NCBI GenBank assembly: GCA_947455285.1
Contig: CANGOK010000136.1
Location: 1 to 8,755, forward strand
Length of the DNA: 8,755 nucleotides
Source: Beijerinckiaceae bacterium
GTDB lineage: Bacteria > Pseudomonadota > Alphaproteobacteria > Rhizobiales > Beijerinckiaceae
Direction of reading: 5' to 3'
Below the pieces are notes generated by a model. That model made no database searches. It was not told the DNA's origin and saw only the letters and a program-made list of their open reading frames with translations. The position numbers and the translations under genes are program-made. Positions 1 through 6,457 of the stretch are shown one piece after another; positions within the stretch are counted from its first letter, which is position 1, and the number at the start of each line of letters is the position of its first letter.

Positions 1-1443
1 CCGCGCGAACTGGCGCCGGAGGAAGATCAGGGCTTCATCATGAGCATCGTGAAGACGCCCCAATACGCCAATCTCGATTATCTCGAAAACATGACCGGCA
101 AGCTGCAGGCGGAGATCGCCACGATTCCGGAATCCGCCCATGTCTTCGCGATCAATGGCTCGGGCGGCGTACGTCAGGCCTTCGCGGGTCTGATCCTGAA
201 ACCCTGGGATCAGCGCGAGCGCACGCAAAAGCTGGTGCTGAAGGATTTGCAGGCCAAGCTTCCTGTCATTCCCGGCGCGCAGGCGCTGGCCTTCTCGCCG
301 CCGGCCTTGCCGGGCTCGACCGGCGGCCCGCCCATGCAGTTCGTCATCCGTACGACCGGCGATTATCAGCAGCTCGCGCAGGTTCTCTCCGAAGTGCAGC
401 AGGCGGCGCAAAAGAGCGGCCTCTTCATCTTCACCGACTCGGATCTCAAGTTCGACACCCCGCAGATCGAGATGAAGATCGACAATGCAAAGGCGAACCG
501 CCTTGGCGTCAGCATGCAGGACGTGGGCTCGTCGCTTGCGACATTCCTCGGCGGAAACTACGTGAACCGCTTCAGCCTTTATGGCCGCAGCTATCAGGTC
601 ATTCCGCAGGCGCCGCGTGAGTTCCGCATCACCGGCGATTGGCTGCTGCGCTATCAGGTCCGCACGACTTCGGGCGAACTCGTGCCGCTCTCGGCCATCG
701 CCACGATCAACCAGACCGTGCAGCCCAACGCGCTGACCAATTTCCAGCAGCAGAGCTCCGCCACTCTTTCGGGCGTGCCTTTCCCCGGCCGCACCATCGG
801 CGAGGGCGTGGAGTTCCTGACCGCCAAGGCGAAGGAGATCTTCCCAGAAGGCTATACCTATGACTTCCAGGGCGATGCGCGCCAGTATGTGCAGGAAGGC
901 AATACGCTCGCGGTGACCTTCATCTTCGCGCTGATCGTGATCTTCCTCGTGCTTGCGGCCCAGTTCGAAAGCTTCCGCGATCCCCTGATCATCCTGATCG
1001 CCCTGCCGACGTCGATGTTCGGCGCTTTGCTGCCCCTCAACATTCTTGGCGTCATGGGCGCGGCCTCGATCAACATCTACACGCAGATCGGATTGGTGAC
1101 GCTGATCGGCCTCATCTCCAAGCACGGCATCCTGATGGTCGAATTCGCCAACCGGATGCAGGAAGAGCAGGGCATGAGCCGCAGGGAGGCGATCGAACAT
1201 GCCGCCGCCGTGCGTCTGCGTCCGATCCTGATGACCACCGCCGCCATGGTGGCCGGCATGGCCCCGCTCATCCTCGCCCACGGCGCGGGCGCGCGCAGCC
1301 GTTTCGACATTGGCCTCGTCATTGCGGCGGGCATGGCGATCGGCACGCTCTTCACGATCTTCATCACGCCCGCGATCTACACCTTCCTCGCGCGCGACCA
1401 CAGCCGGATGAAGGGCAAGGGAGTGGTCGCGCCGGTCGAATGA
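1..1443 (+). CDS. RND (HAE1/AcrB-type) multidrug efflux permease, C-terminal half, 5' end outside window
   Basis: This is the inner-membrane proton-driven pump subunit of a tripartite efflux system; family members work with a periplasmic adaptor and an outer-membrane channel to expel drugs or other amphiphiles. The reading frame is open from base 1, and its first codons give ELAPEEDQGF, the conserved stretch that opens the second periplasmic half of AcrB-like proteins. The ATG at 40 is therefore internal and not a start. About 480 residues are visible of a usual ~1040. Counting from base 1, a periplasmic porter/docking region runs to about residue 295. Hydrophobic segments follow at about 302-320, 327-346, 361-382, 409-428 and 436-463 (TM8-TM12). 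AQFESFRDP and KHGILMVEFAN (374-384) are typical RND signatures. The catalytic TM4 aspartates lie in the missing half. No substrate can be assigned. A GC-rich hairpin follows the stop, so this is probably the last gene of its operon. Confidence 0.93.
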   Translation, partial: PRELAPEEDQGFIMSIVKTPQYANLDYLENMTGKLQAEIATIPESAHVFAINGSGGVRQAFAGLILKPWDQRERTQKLVLKDLQAKLPVIPGAQALAFSPPALPGSTGGPPMQFVIRTTGDYQQLAQVLSEVQQAAQKSGLFIFTDSDLKFDTPQIEMKIDNAKANRLGVSMQDVGSSLATFLGGNYVNRFSLYGRSYQVIPQAPREFRITGDWLLRYQVRTTSGELVPLSAIATINQTVQPNALTNFQQQSSATLSGVPFPGRTIGEGVEFLTAKAKEIFPEGYTYDFQGDARQYVQEGNTLAVTFIFALIVIFLVLAAQFESFRDPLIILIALPTSMFGALLPLNILGVMGAASINIYTQIGLVTLIGLISKHGILMVEFANRMQEEQGMSRREAIEHAAAVRLRPILMTTAAMVAGMAPLILAHGAGARSRFDIGLVIAAGMAIGTLFTIFITPAIYTFLARDHSRMKGKGVVAPVE

Positions 1444-1451
1444 GCGCCGGG

Positions 1452-1482
1452 GCGGCCCTTGCGATTGTTTGCAAAGGGCCGC
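1452..1482 (+). terminator. Probable terminator hairpin after the RND pump gene
   Basis: A perfect 9-bp stem, GCGGCCCTT (1452-1460) with AAGGGCCGC (1474-1482), can be lengthened by two more pairs inward with a bulged A. It starts 8 bases after the stop codon of the pump. The downstream tract is only TTCCATTGTT, so the U-run is weak. I read it as a transcription terminator or attenuating hairpin that separates the pump operon from prfC, 25 bases before the prfC start. Confidence 0.55.
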
Positions 1483-1506
1483 TTCCATTGTTAAGGCCTG
1501 TCCATC

Positions 1507-3090
1507 ATGACCAAAGACAACGATCCCGTTTCCCGGCGGCGCACATTCGCGATCATTTCGCATCCTGACGCCGGCAAGACCACGCTGACGGAAAAGCTGC
1601 TGCTGTTCGGCGGCGCCATTCAGCTCGCCGGCGAGGTGCGCGCCAAGGCCAATCGCCGCCAGACCCGGTCTGACTGGATGGGCATCGAGCGCGAGCGCGG
1701 GATCTCGGTCGTCACCTCCGTCATGACCTTCGAATATGACGGGCGCGTCTTCAATCTGCTGGACACGCCGGGCCACGAAGACTTCTCCGAAGACACCTAT
1801 CGCACCCTCACCGCCGTCGATTCCGCCATTATGGTCATCGACGCCGCCAAGGGCATCGAGGCGCGCACGCGCAAGCTCTTTGAAGTCTGCCGCCTGCGCG
1901 ACATTCCCATCGTCACCTTCATCAACAAGCTCGACCGCGAAACGCGCGATCCCTTCGATCTCCTCGACGAGATCGAAAAGACGCTGGCGCTCGACACCGC
2001 GCCGCTCACCTGGCCCATCGGCCGGGGCCGCGATTTCGCCGGGACCTATGATCTACGCGCCAGCGCGATCCGCCATGTGGACTCGGATGCGCCATTGCAG
2101 AAGGTGAATGGGCCTGATGATCCGGCGGTCGCCGGGCTTTTGCCTGAACATTTGCGCGAGGCCTTTCAGGAAGAGCTGAGCCTTGCGGTCGAGGCCTGCA
2201 AGCCCTTCGATTTCACGAGCTTCCGCGAAGGCCATCTCACGCCGGTCTATTGGGGCAGCGCTTTGCGCACCTTTGGCGTGCAGGACCTCATCGATGGTCT
2301 TGGGGAATTCGCGCCCCCGCCGCGCGGTCAGGAATCCGCTACGCGCACCATCGAGCCGCGCGAGCCGAAGATGACGGGCTTCGTGTTCAAGATTCAGGCG
2401 AACATGGACCCCAACCACCGCGACCGCATCGCCTTCACGCGCATCTGCTCGGGCAAGCTGACGCGCGGCATGAAGGCGAAGCTGGTGCGCACCGGCAAGT
2501 CTATGCCGATCAACGCCCCGCAGTTCTTCTTCGCGCAGGATCGCCAGATCGCTGAGGAAGCCTATGCGGGCGATGTGGTGGGCATTCCCAACCACGGCGC
2601 TTTGCGCATCGGCGACACGCTCACCGAGGGCGAGGACATCATCTTCCGGGGCGTGCCCAGTTTCGCGCCGGAAATCTTGCGCCGCGTGAAGCTTGGCGAC
2701 GCCATGAAGGCGAAGAAGCTGCGCGAGTCCTTGCAGCAGCTCGCCGAAGAAGGCGTCGTGCAGGTCTTCACGCCCAATGATGGCTCAGGCGCCATCGTTG
2801 GCGTCGTCGGCGCCCTGCAGCTTGATGTGTTGGTCGAGCGGTTGCAGGCCGAATACAGCCTGCCCGTCAGTTTCGAGCAGAGCCGTTTCGAGGTCTGCCG
2901 CTGGATCAGCGCGGAGGACCCTGTCGAACTCGATAAGTTCCAGCGCGCATTCCCCTCGTCCATCGCTAAAGATCTCGACGATGCGCCGGTCTATCTCGCC
3001 CAATCCGCATGGGCGCTGCGCTATGAGCAGGAAAAGTGGCCGCAGATAAGCTTCGCCGATGTGAAGGACTATCAAAAAAAGGCGGAGTAG
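1507..3090 (+). CDS. prfC: Peptide chain release factor 3 (RF3)
   Basis: RF3 is a translational GTPase that removes RF1/RF2 from the ribosome after peptide release. The 527-residue product matches the family's usual length of about 530. GTPase motifs are in order: G1 HPDAGKTT (residues 19-26), the switch-I ERGISV (63-68), G3 DTPGH (86-90) and G4 NKLD (140-143). The text around them (RTFAIISHP, RQTRSDWMGIERERGISV) is RF3-like rather than EF-G or LepA, and the C-terminal half carries the RF3-type domain ending in a KWPQISFADVKDY-like tail. The ATG at 1507 is preceded by a modest AAGG (1493-1496) about 10 bases upstream. The gene stands alone: a hairpin precedes it, and an 87-bp repeat-containing gap follows it. 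An A7 run (3074-3080) close to the stop forms an in-phase A AAA AAG heptamer; see findings. Confidence 0.97.
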   Translation: MTKDNDPVSRRRTFAIISHPDAGKTTLTEKLLLFGGAIQLAGEVRAKANRRQTRSDWMGIERERGISVVTSVMTFEYDGRVFNLLDTPGHEDFSEDTYRTLTAVDSAIMVIDAAKGIEARTRKLFEVCRLRDIPIVTFINKLDRETRDPFDLLDEIEKTLALDTAPLTWPIGRGRDFAGTYDLRASAIRHVDSDAPLQKVNGPDDPAVAGLLPEHLREAFQEELSLAVEACKPFDFTSFREGHLTPVYWGSALRTFGVQDLIDGLGEFAPPPRGQESATRTIEPREPKMTGFVFKIQANMDPNHRDRIAFTRICSGKLTRGMKAKLVRTGKSMPINAPQFFFAQDRQIAEEAYAGDVVGIPNHGALRIGDTLTEGEDIIFRGVPSFAPEILRRVKLGDAMKAKKLRESLQQLAEEGVVQVFTPNDGSGAIVGVVGALQLDVLVERLQAEYSLPVSFEQSRFEVCRWISAEDPVELDKFQRAFPSSIAKDLDDAPVYLAQSAWALRYEQEKWPQISFADVKDYQKKAE

Positions 3091-3108
3091 CTGATTTTTA
3101 CGTTTTAA

Positions 3109-3143
3109 TGGTCAAGTCACAGCTTGACCTTGTCAATTGACCA
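3109..3143. repeat. Nested TTGACC/GGTCAA inverted repeats upstream of the secreted-protein gene
   Basis: TGGTCAA (3109-3115), CTTGACC (3123-3129) and TTGACCA (3137-3143) lie within 35 bp. GGTCAAG and CTTGACC form a 7-bp stem with a 6-base loop. A perfect 10-bp palindrome GTCAATTGAC occupies 3132-3141. The first TGGTCAA is also the exact reverse complement of the last TTGACCA. The repeats sit 35-69 bases before the ATG at 3178, where an operator or promoter would be expected. TTGACC at 3124 could serve as a -35, but the matching -10 (CATCTT, 3147-3152) is poor. There is no T-tract, so the stem is not a convincing terminator for prfC. Confidence 0.45.
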
Positions 3144-3177
3144 AAGCATCTTGGCCTTCTGAACAGGAGAAGGCCGC

Positions 3178-3675
3178 ATGAGGCGTGTGTTTGCCGGTAT
3201 CGTCATGGCGTTGACGTGCGTGTCGGCTTTTTCCGGGGCTATGGCTCAGAACCGACCGCTTGTGCCGGCCGAGAAACGATACTTGCCCTACACCGGCGAG
3301 GTTCCTGCTTGCGACTCGCCCTGGGTGCAGGGACGCATCCAGTCTCGTTTCTATGAATCGGAAAGAGAGTTCTGGGGCTCGGGGCTGCAATTCACTGGCT
3401 TTGATCAGTTCCGCGAGATCGGTTTTCGTTCGAACGGCCCCGATTATATTCCGCGCCGTTATTGCACCGCCCGCGGCCATCTCACTGATGGCAAGATCCG
3501 GCAGGTCACCTACTGGATTGGCGAGGACCTCGGATTTGCAGGTGGCGACTTTATGGGCTTGTTCGCTTTCGCGGGCCGCACCAATATCATCAATAATTGG
3601 GGCGTGACCTTTTGCGTGCAGGGTCTTGATCGTAATTACGCCTATGGTTTGGGGTGCGAGGCTGCGCGCCCCTGA
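3178..3675 (+). CDS. Small secreted protein of unknown function, upstream of RNase T2
   Basis: I do not recognise this family by name. The 165-residue product has a clear Sec signal peptide: MRR, then a hydrophobic core (residues 4-20), then an AMA|QN cleavage site after residue 23. The mature part, about 142 residues, has four cysteines (45, 96, 146, 160), enough for two disulfides, and is rich in aromatic residues and glycine (for example FWGSGLQF and GGDFMGLFAFAGRT). This suits a compact periplasmic or extracellular beta-rich fold. Cys14 in the signal peptide does not sit in a lipobox. A strong AGGAGAAGG (3165-3173) supports the ATG at 3178. The gene precedes a secreted RNase T2 by 18 bp, so co-expression is likely; whether the two proteins act together is unknown. 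An inhibitor or accessory role is possible but there is no direct evidence for one. Confidence 0.85.
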   Translation: MRRVFAGIVMALTCVSAFSGAMAQNRPLVPAEKRYLPYTGEVPACDSPWVQGRIQSRFYESEREFWGSGLQFTGFDQFREIGFRSNGPDYIPRRYCTARGHLTDGKIRQVTYWIGEDLGFAGGDFMGLFAFAGRTNIINNWGVTFCVQGLDRNYAYGLGCEAARP

Positions 3676-3688
3676 GTTTTCTCAGGAG
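3671..3688 (+). promoter_or_regulatory. Hairpin spanning stop codon and Shine-Dalgarno at the secreted protein/RNase T2 junction
   Basis: CCTGAG (3671-3676), TTTT, CTCAGG (3681-3686) form a 6-bp stem with a tetraloop. The left arm contains the TGA stop of the upstream gene (3673-3675), and the right arm overlaps the AGGAG Shine-Dalgarno (3684-3688) of the RNase T2 gene. Ribosomes finishing the first gene would melt the stem and free the binding site, the usual arrangement for translational coupling. The stem is short, so the effect may be modest. Confidence 0.4.
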
Positions 3689-3693
3689 CCCGT

Positions 3694-4437
3694 GTGACTT
3701 TCATTCGTAGGATTTCAGCTGTTCATCGGGCGCTTTTTGCGCTCGTCCTACTGCTCGGGATTGCGCCTGCGCAATCTTTCGCCCAGCGGCGGCCGCCTGA
3801 ATGCGTGCTGGATCGCTGCGAGGATAAAGGCGCATCCGAACGGGCTTTCCGCAGGCCGACGCCTGGCGGCGATTTTGATTTTTATGTGCTGGCCCTGTCA
3901 TGGTCTCCGGGCTTTTGCGCCACGACCGGCGCCGAGAAGGCGAGCGAGCAGTGCCAGAGAGGCATGAGCCTGGGCTTCGTGGTCCATGGTCTCTGGCCTC
4001 AATTCGAACGGGGCTTTCCCAGCGATTGCGACACGACCGGCAGGCCGGTCTCAAGCGTCGCGCTGGAGAGCGCGCGGGGCCTTTTCCCGAGCGATGGGCT
4101 CGCCCGTTATGAATGGCGTAAGCATGGCTCATGCACAGGCCGCTCGCCGCAGGATTATTTCGCCGATGTGCGCGCTGCTCGCGAAATGGTGCGGATTCCC
4201 TCTGAGTTCGAACGTCTGCGCCGCGAGGAGGACGTCGCCCCTGCGGAGGTTCTTCGCGCTTTTGGCAGGGCCAATCCGCGCCTGCGGGCGGGCATGGCCG
4301 CCGTTGGTTGCGCCAAAGGCTATCTGCAGGAAGTGCGCATCTGCCTGACGAAAGACCTGCGCGAGTTCCGTCCTTGTCCTGAAGTCACGCGCAATTCCTG
4401 TCGGGCGCAGTCGATCAGGGTGACGCCGAGCCTGTGA
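3694..4437 (+). CDS. Secreted ribonuclease T2 family protein
   Basis: RNase T2 enzymes cleave single-stranded RNA with little base preference through 2',3'-cyclic phosphates; bacterial members (E. coli RNase I) are periplasmic. Both catalytic signatures are present: CAS I VVHGLWPQF with His98, and CAS II YEWRKHGSC with Glu140 and His144. An N-terminal signal peptide (hydrophobic core about 12-25) ends near SFA|QRR, residues 28-30. Ten cysteines in the mature protein (37, 42, 75, 87, 112, 147, 206, 217, 228, 236) fit the disulfide-rich family. The length of 247 residues is normal. The start is GTG at 3694, chosen because AGGAG (3684-3688) lies 5 bases upstream; the signal peptide also begins there. 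It lies 18 bp after the small secreted protein gene and 18 bp before rlmJ, all on the plus strand. Likely roles are RNA scavenging or degradation of extracellular RNA. Confidence 0.95.
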   Translation: MTFIRRISAVHRALFALVLLLGIAPAQSFAQRRPPECVLDRCEDKGASERAFRRPTPGGDFDFYVLALSWSPGFCATTGAEKASEQCQRGMSLGFVVHGLWPQFERGFPSDCDTTGRPVSSVALESARGLFPSDGLARYEWRKHGSCTGRSPQDYFADVRAAREMVRIPSEFERLRREEDVAPAEVLRAFGRANPRLRAGMAAVGCAKGYLQEVRICLTKDLREFRPCPEVTRNSCRAQSIRVTPSL

Positions 4438-4455
4438 GGGGCTAAGCCTTCTCCC

Positions 4456-5298
4456 ATGAATTACAGGCACGCCTTCCACGCGGGCAATTTCGCGGATGTC
4501 TTCAAACATGCGCTGCTGACCCGCATCCTTGTCTATCTCATGCGCAAGGACGCCCCGCTGCGCTATCTCGACACCCATAGCGGCGTCGGCCGCTATGACC
4601 TGTCTGGCGAAGAAGCGCTGCGCACGGGTGAGTGGCGCGATGGGATCGGACGCTTGCTTGGCGCCGATCTTCCGCCCGCCGTAGCCGCTCTGCTGGAGCC
4701 CTATCTCGGGCTCATGCCGGGCACGGCGCAAGCGCCGGGGACCTATCCGGGCTCGCCGCTCATCGCGCGGAGCCTGCTGCGCAAGCAGGACCGGATGTCT
4801 TTCAGTGAGTTGCACGACCATGACGCGCGCCGCCTGATTCGGACGCTGGGCGGCGACAAGCGTTGCAAGATTTTGCTGATGGACGGCTATCAGGCCCTCA
4901 AGGCGGGCGTGCCGCCCATTGAGCGGCGCGGGCTTGTGCTGATTGATCCGCCCTTTGAGGAGCGCGACGAATTTGAGCGTATGGCTCGCGCAATTGAAGG
5001 GGCTTGGGCGAAATGGCCCACCGGAACCTATGCGCTTTGGTATCCGCTGAAAGTCGGCGGCGGCGTTGAGGCATTTCGCGATTATCTATCGCAGGGCCCC
5101 GTGCGCAAGGCGCTATGCCTTGAGCTTCACGTCGACCATCTGCGCGAGATGGGACCGCTGAAGGGGTGCGGGCTCATCGTGGTCAACCCGCCTTTCGTGC
5201 TCGAGGAGGAGGCGCGTGAATTGCTGCCCTTCCTGACCACCCGTTTGGCTCAGGGGCCGGGCGCCTCGTGGCGGAGCGTCTGGCTGACAGGAGAATAG
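4456..5298 (+). CDS. rlmJ: 23S rRNA (adenine(2030)-N6)-methyltransferase RlmJ
   Basis: RlmJ methylates A2030 of 23S rRNA using S-adenosylmethionine. The product has 280 residues, the same length as E. coli RlmJ. The N-terminal NYRHAFHAGNFADVFKH is the hallmark of the family (motif X). YLDTHSGVGRYDL (37-49) is the SAM-binding motif I. The catalytic motif IV is DPPF at 164-167 rather than the DPPY of many members; Phe is accepted in related N6-adenine methyltransferases. Asp164 aligns with the catalytic aspartate of the E. coli enzyme. The ATG at 4456 is followed at once by the family signature, so the start is secure. The only purine-rich candidate, GAGGGG (4436-4441), overlaps the upstream stop and is rather distant (14 bases), which suggests dependence on translation from the RNase T2 gene. 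Confidence 0.95.
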   Translation: MNYRHAFHAGNFADVFKHALLTRILVYLMRKDAPLRYLDTHSGVGRYDLSGEEALRTGEWRDGIGRLLGADLPPAVAALLEPYLGLMPGTAQAPGTYPGSPLIARSLLRKQDRMSFSELHDHDARRLIRTLGGDKRCKILLMDGYQALKAGVPPIERRGLVLIDPPFEERDEFERMARAIEGAWAKWPTGTYALWYPLKVGGGVEAFRDYLSQGPVRKALCLELHVDHLREMGPLKGCGLIVVNPPFVLEEEARELLPFLTTRLAQGPGASWRSVWLTGE

Positions 5299-5378
5299 GC
5301 CTGTGCGGGCCAAAACCGCGCTCCATATTTCTCGTGCGGGCGGCGCAAGGCGCCGGGCGTGCAGAAGGGAAGCGAACT

Positions 5379-5591
5379 ATGGCGCAGACGGGTGTGGTCA
5401 AGTTTTTCAACGGGGAAAAAGGCTACGGTTTCATCAAGCCTGATGGCGGCGGCAGCGACATTTTCGTGCATATCACGGCTCTGGAGCAGGCCGGGCTGCG
5501 GTCTCTCGCGGAGGGTCAGCAAGTCGCTTATGAAATCGAGCCTGACAAAAAGGGCAAGGGCCCAAAGGCTGTCAATCTTCAACTGAAATGA
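5379..5591 (+). CDS. Cold-shock protein, CspA family
   Basis: This encodes a 70-residue single-domain nucleic-acid-binding protein; CspA-family members bind single-stranded RNA/DNA and act as RNA chaperones or antiterminators. Both RNA-binding motifs are intact: RNP1 KGYGFI (residues 14-19) and RNP2 DIFVHI (27-32). The opening MAQTGVVKFFNGEKGYGF and the ending GPKAVNLQLK are standard. The frame is open further upstream (to 5268), but that stretch overlaps the end of rlmJ and lacks Csp similarity. The ATG at 5379 has AGAAGGGA (5363-5370) at a good distance. An 80-bp leader after rlmJ contains a GC-rich hairpin, CGGCGC/GCGCCG (5341-5355). Csp genes often have regulated leaders, but I see no specific cold-shock element. 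A hairpin follows the gene. Which Csp paralogue this is cannot be told. Confidence 0.95.
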   Translation: MAQTGVVKFFNGEKGYGFIKPDGGGSDIFVHITALEQAGLRSLAEGQQVAYEIEPDKKGKGPKAVNLQLK

Positions 5592-5608
5592 CGACCGCGA
5601 AATAAAAT

Positions 5609-5637
5609 GAGGCCCGACGGACGAGCCGCCGAGCCTC
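5609..5637. terminator. Shared hairpin terminator between csp and omp genes, best on the minus strand
   Basis: Twelve-base arms GAGGCCCGACGG (5609-5620) and CCGCCGAGCCTC (5626-5637) pair with two mismatches around a 5-base loop. On the minus strand the stem is followed by ATTTTATTT, a reasonable U-tract, 22 bases past the omp stop. On the plus strand it lies 17 bases past the csp stop but is followed by TGGTCTCATC, so termination of csp would be weaker. Convergent genes commonly share such an element. Confidence 0.65.
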
Positions 5638-5659
5638 TGGTCTCATCGCTGGAGGGCGA

Positions 5660-6289
5660 TCAGAACTTGTAGTTCACGCCCATGCGGACGGTGTTCTGGG
5701 TCAGGCCAGCGCGCGCGGCCGTGGCGTCCTTCGACGAAAGGTCGGTGTAGAGATACTCGGCCTTGGCGGAGACGTTGCTGGTGAAGGCGTATTCCATGCC
5801 CGCGCCCAGCGCATAGCCGTTGTGCCAATCCTTCGGCGAGGCGCCGGCGATGGTGCGCTCAACCGACGCGCCGGCGTAGCCGCCCGTCGTGAAGAGAAGG
5901 ACGCGGTCCATCGCGTAGCCGACGCGGCCGCGAGCGGTGGCGACATTGGTCGACTTGGACGAGACGCCCGTCTTCGAGCCGCGGGCGTTGTTCCAGGCGT
6001 CATCGGCTTCAACGCCAACAACGATCTGGCCCATCTGATGGTTGTAGCCGATGGTGCCGCCAACCGAGGCGCCGTCCATCGAGCCGAAGGCGGTGTTAGC
6101 GGCGCCCTTCGGCGTGGCCCAGCCATAGCCAGCGTTCACGCCAGCATAGAGACCCGTCCAGGTGAAGACCGGAGCCGGCGCCACATAGGGGGCGGGCGCG
6201 ACGGAACGGCGGGGCAGATCGGCTGCGACAGCGGCGTTGCCGAGGGCGAAAACCGACAGGGCGGCGGCGAGAGAAATCTTGGCGTTCAT
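5660..6289 (-). CDS. Outer-membrane beta-barrel protein, Omp25/Omp31 (porin-like/OmpA-type 8-strand) family
   Basis: The 209-residue precursor has a signal peptide (hydrophobic core about 5-17) cleaved after AVA at residue 22, giving the ADLPRR mature start typical of rhizobial Omp25/Omp31 proteins. A proline/alanine linker (PAPYVAPAP, about 32-40) precedes FTWTGLYAGVNAGYGW, the conserved first beta-strand. Alternating hydrophobic strands follow (ATARGRVGYAMDRVLLFTTGGYAG, GYALGAGMEYAFTSNVSAKAEYLYTDL), and the chain ends in NYKF with a C-terminal Phe, the signal for BAM-mediated insertion. It is probably an 8-stranded barrel of structural or immunogenic type; pore function is doubtful. The ATG at 6289 has AGGAG 9 bases upstream (6299-6303 on the plus strand). 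A promoter and a CtrA-like box lie about 140-180 bp upstream. Confidence 0.93.
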   Translation of the reverse strand: MNAKISLAAALSVFALGNAAVAADLPRRSVAPAPYVAPAPVFTWTGLYAGVNAGYGWATPKGAANTAFGSMDGASVGGTIGYNHQMGQIVVGVEADDAWNNARGSKTGVSSKSTNVATARGRVGYAMDRVLLFTTGGYAGASVERTIAGASPKDWHNGYALGAGMEYAFTSNVSAKAEYLYTDLSSKDATAARAGLTQNTVRMGVNYKF

Positions 6290-6305
6290 TTGGTCCTACT
6301 CCTCG

Positions 6306-6323
6306 TGGTCACGATCATGACCA
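6306..6323 (-). promoter_or_regulatory. Near-perfect 18-bp palindrome in the omp leader next to the ribosome binding site
   Basis: The plus-strand text TGGTCACGATCATGACCA is palindromic at 16 of 18 positions. In the omp mRNA it would form a 6-bp stem (TGGTCA/TGACCA) ending two bases before GAGGAG of the Shine-Dalgarno. It could instead be a DNA operator for a dimeric regulator. A competing pairing with GACCAA beside the start codon is described in the findings. Confidence 0.35.
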
Positions 6324-6429
6324 ACATGCATTCCTTCTCGGCTGAAAATCTTTCAGAATATTTAAGATCATCCGCCTTAATGACTTAGCATCGTTTTCAA
6401 TTGTGGCGTCAGTTTGGCGATATATATTT

Positions 6430-6457
6430 AGTATATTCTGATGAATTTCGCGGTTAA
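6430..6457 (-). promoter_or_regulatory. Predicted promoter for the outer-membrane protein gene
   Basis: Read on the minus strand, TTAACC (6452-6457) and TATACT (6430-6435) are separated by 16 bases. TATACT matches the -10 consensus at five of six positions, and TTAACC matches TTGACA at four of six. Transcription would begin near 6423 and give an untranslated leader of roughly 130 bases before the omp ATG. The -35 overlaps the CtrA-like box, a layout known for CtrA-activated promoters in alphaproteobacteria. Confidence 0.5.

Noticed and set aside
40..42. ATG at 40 as the start of the RND pump gene
   Set aside because: The codons from base 1 to 39 are in frame and encode the conserved ELAPEEDQG stretch, so the protein continues upstream of the window.
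2053..2595. Minus-strand open frame of 180 codons inside prfC
   Set aside because: It lies fully antisense to a well-supported GTPase gene, has an arginine/histidine/alanine-rich composition typical of GC-rich shadow frames, and shows no recognisable domain.
4129..4821. Minus-strand open frame of 230 codons across the RNase T2/rlmJ junction
   Set aside because: Both genes beneath it have catalytic motifs intact on the plus strand. The antisense product is low-complexity and Arg-rich, with no family resemblance.
5268..5378. N-terminal extension of the cold-shock protein from an ATG at 5268
   Set aside because: It would overlap rlmJ, add non-conserved residues, and ignore the good ribosome binding site before 5379. 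A 70-residue Csp is the family norm.
5822..6388. Plus-strand open frame of 188 codons opposite the omp gene
   Set aside because: It is a shadow of the beta-barrel gene's codon bias and has no motif. The omp frame has a signal peptide, ribosome binding site and terminal Phe.
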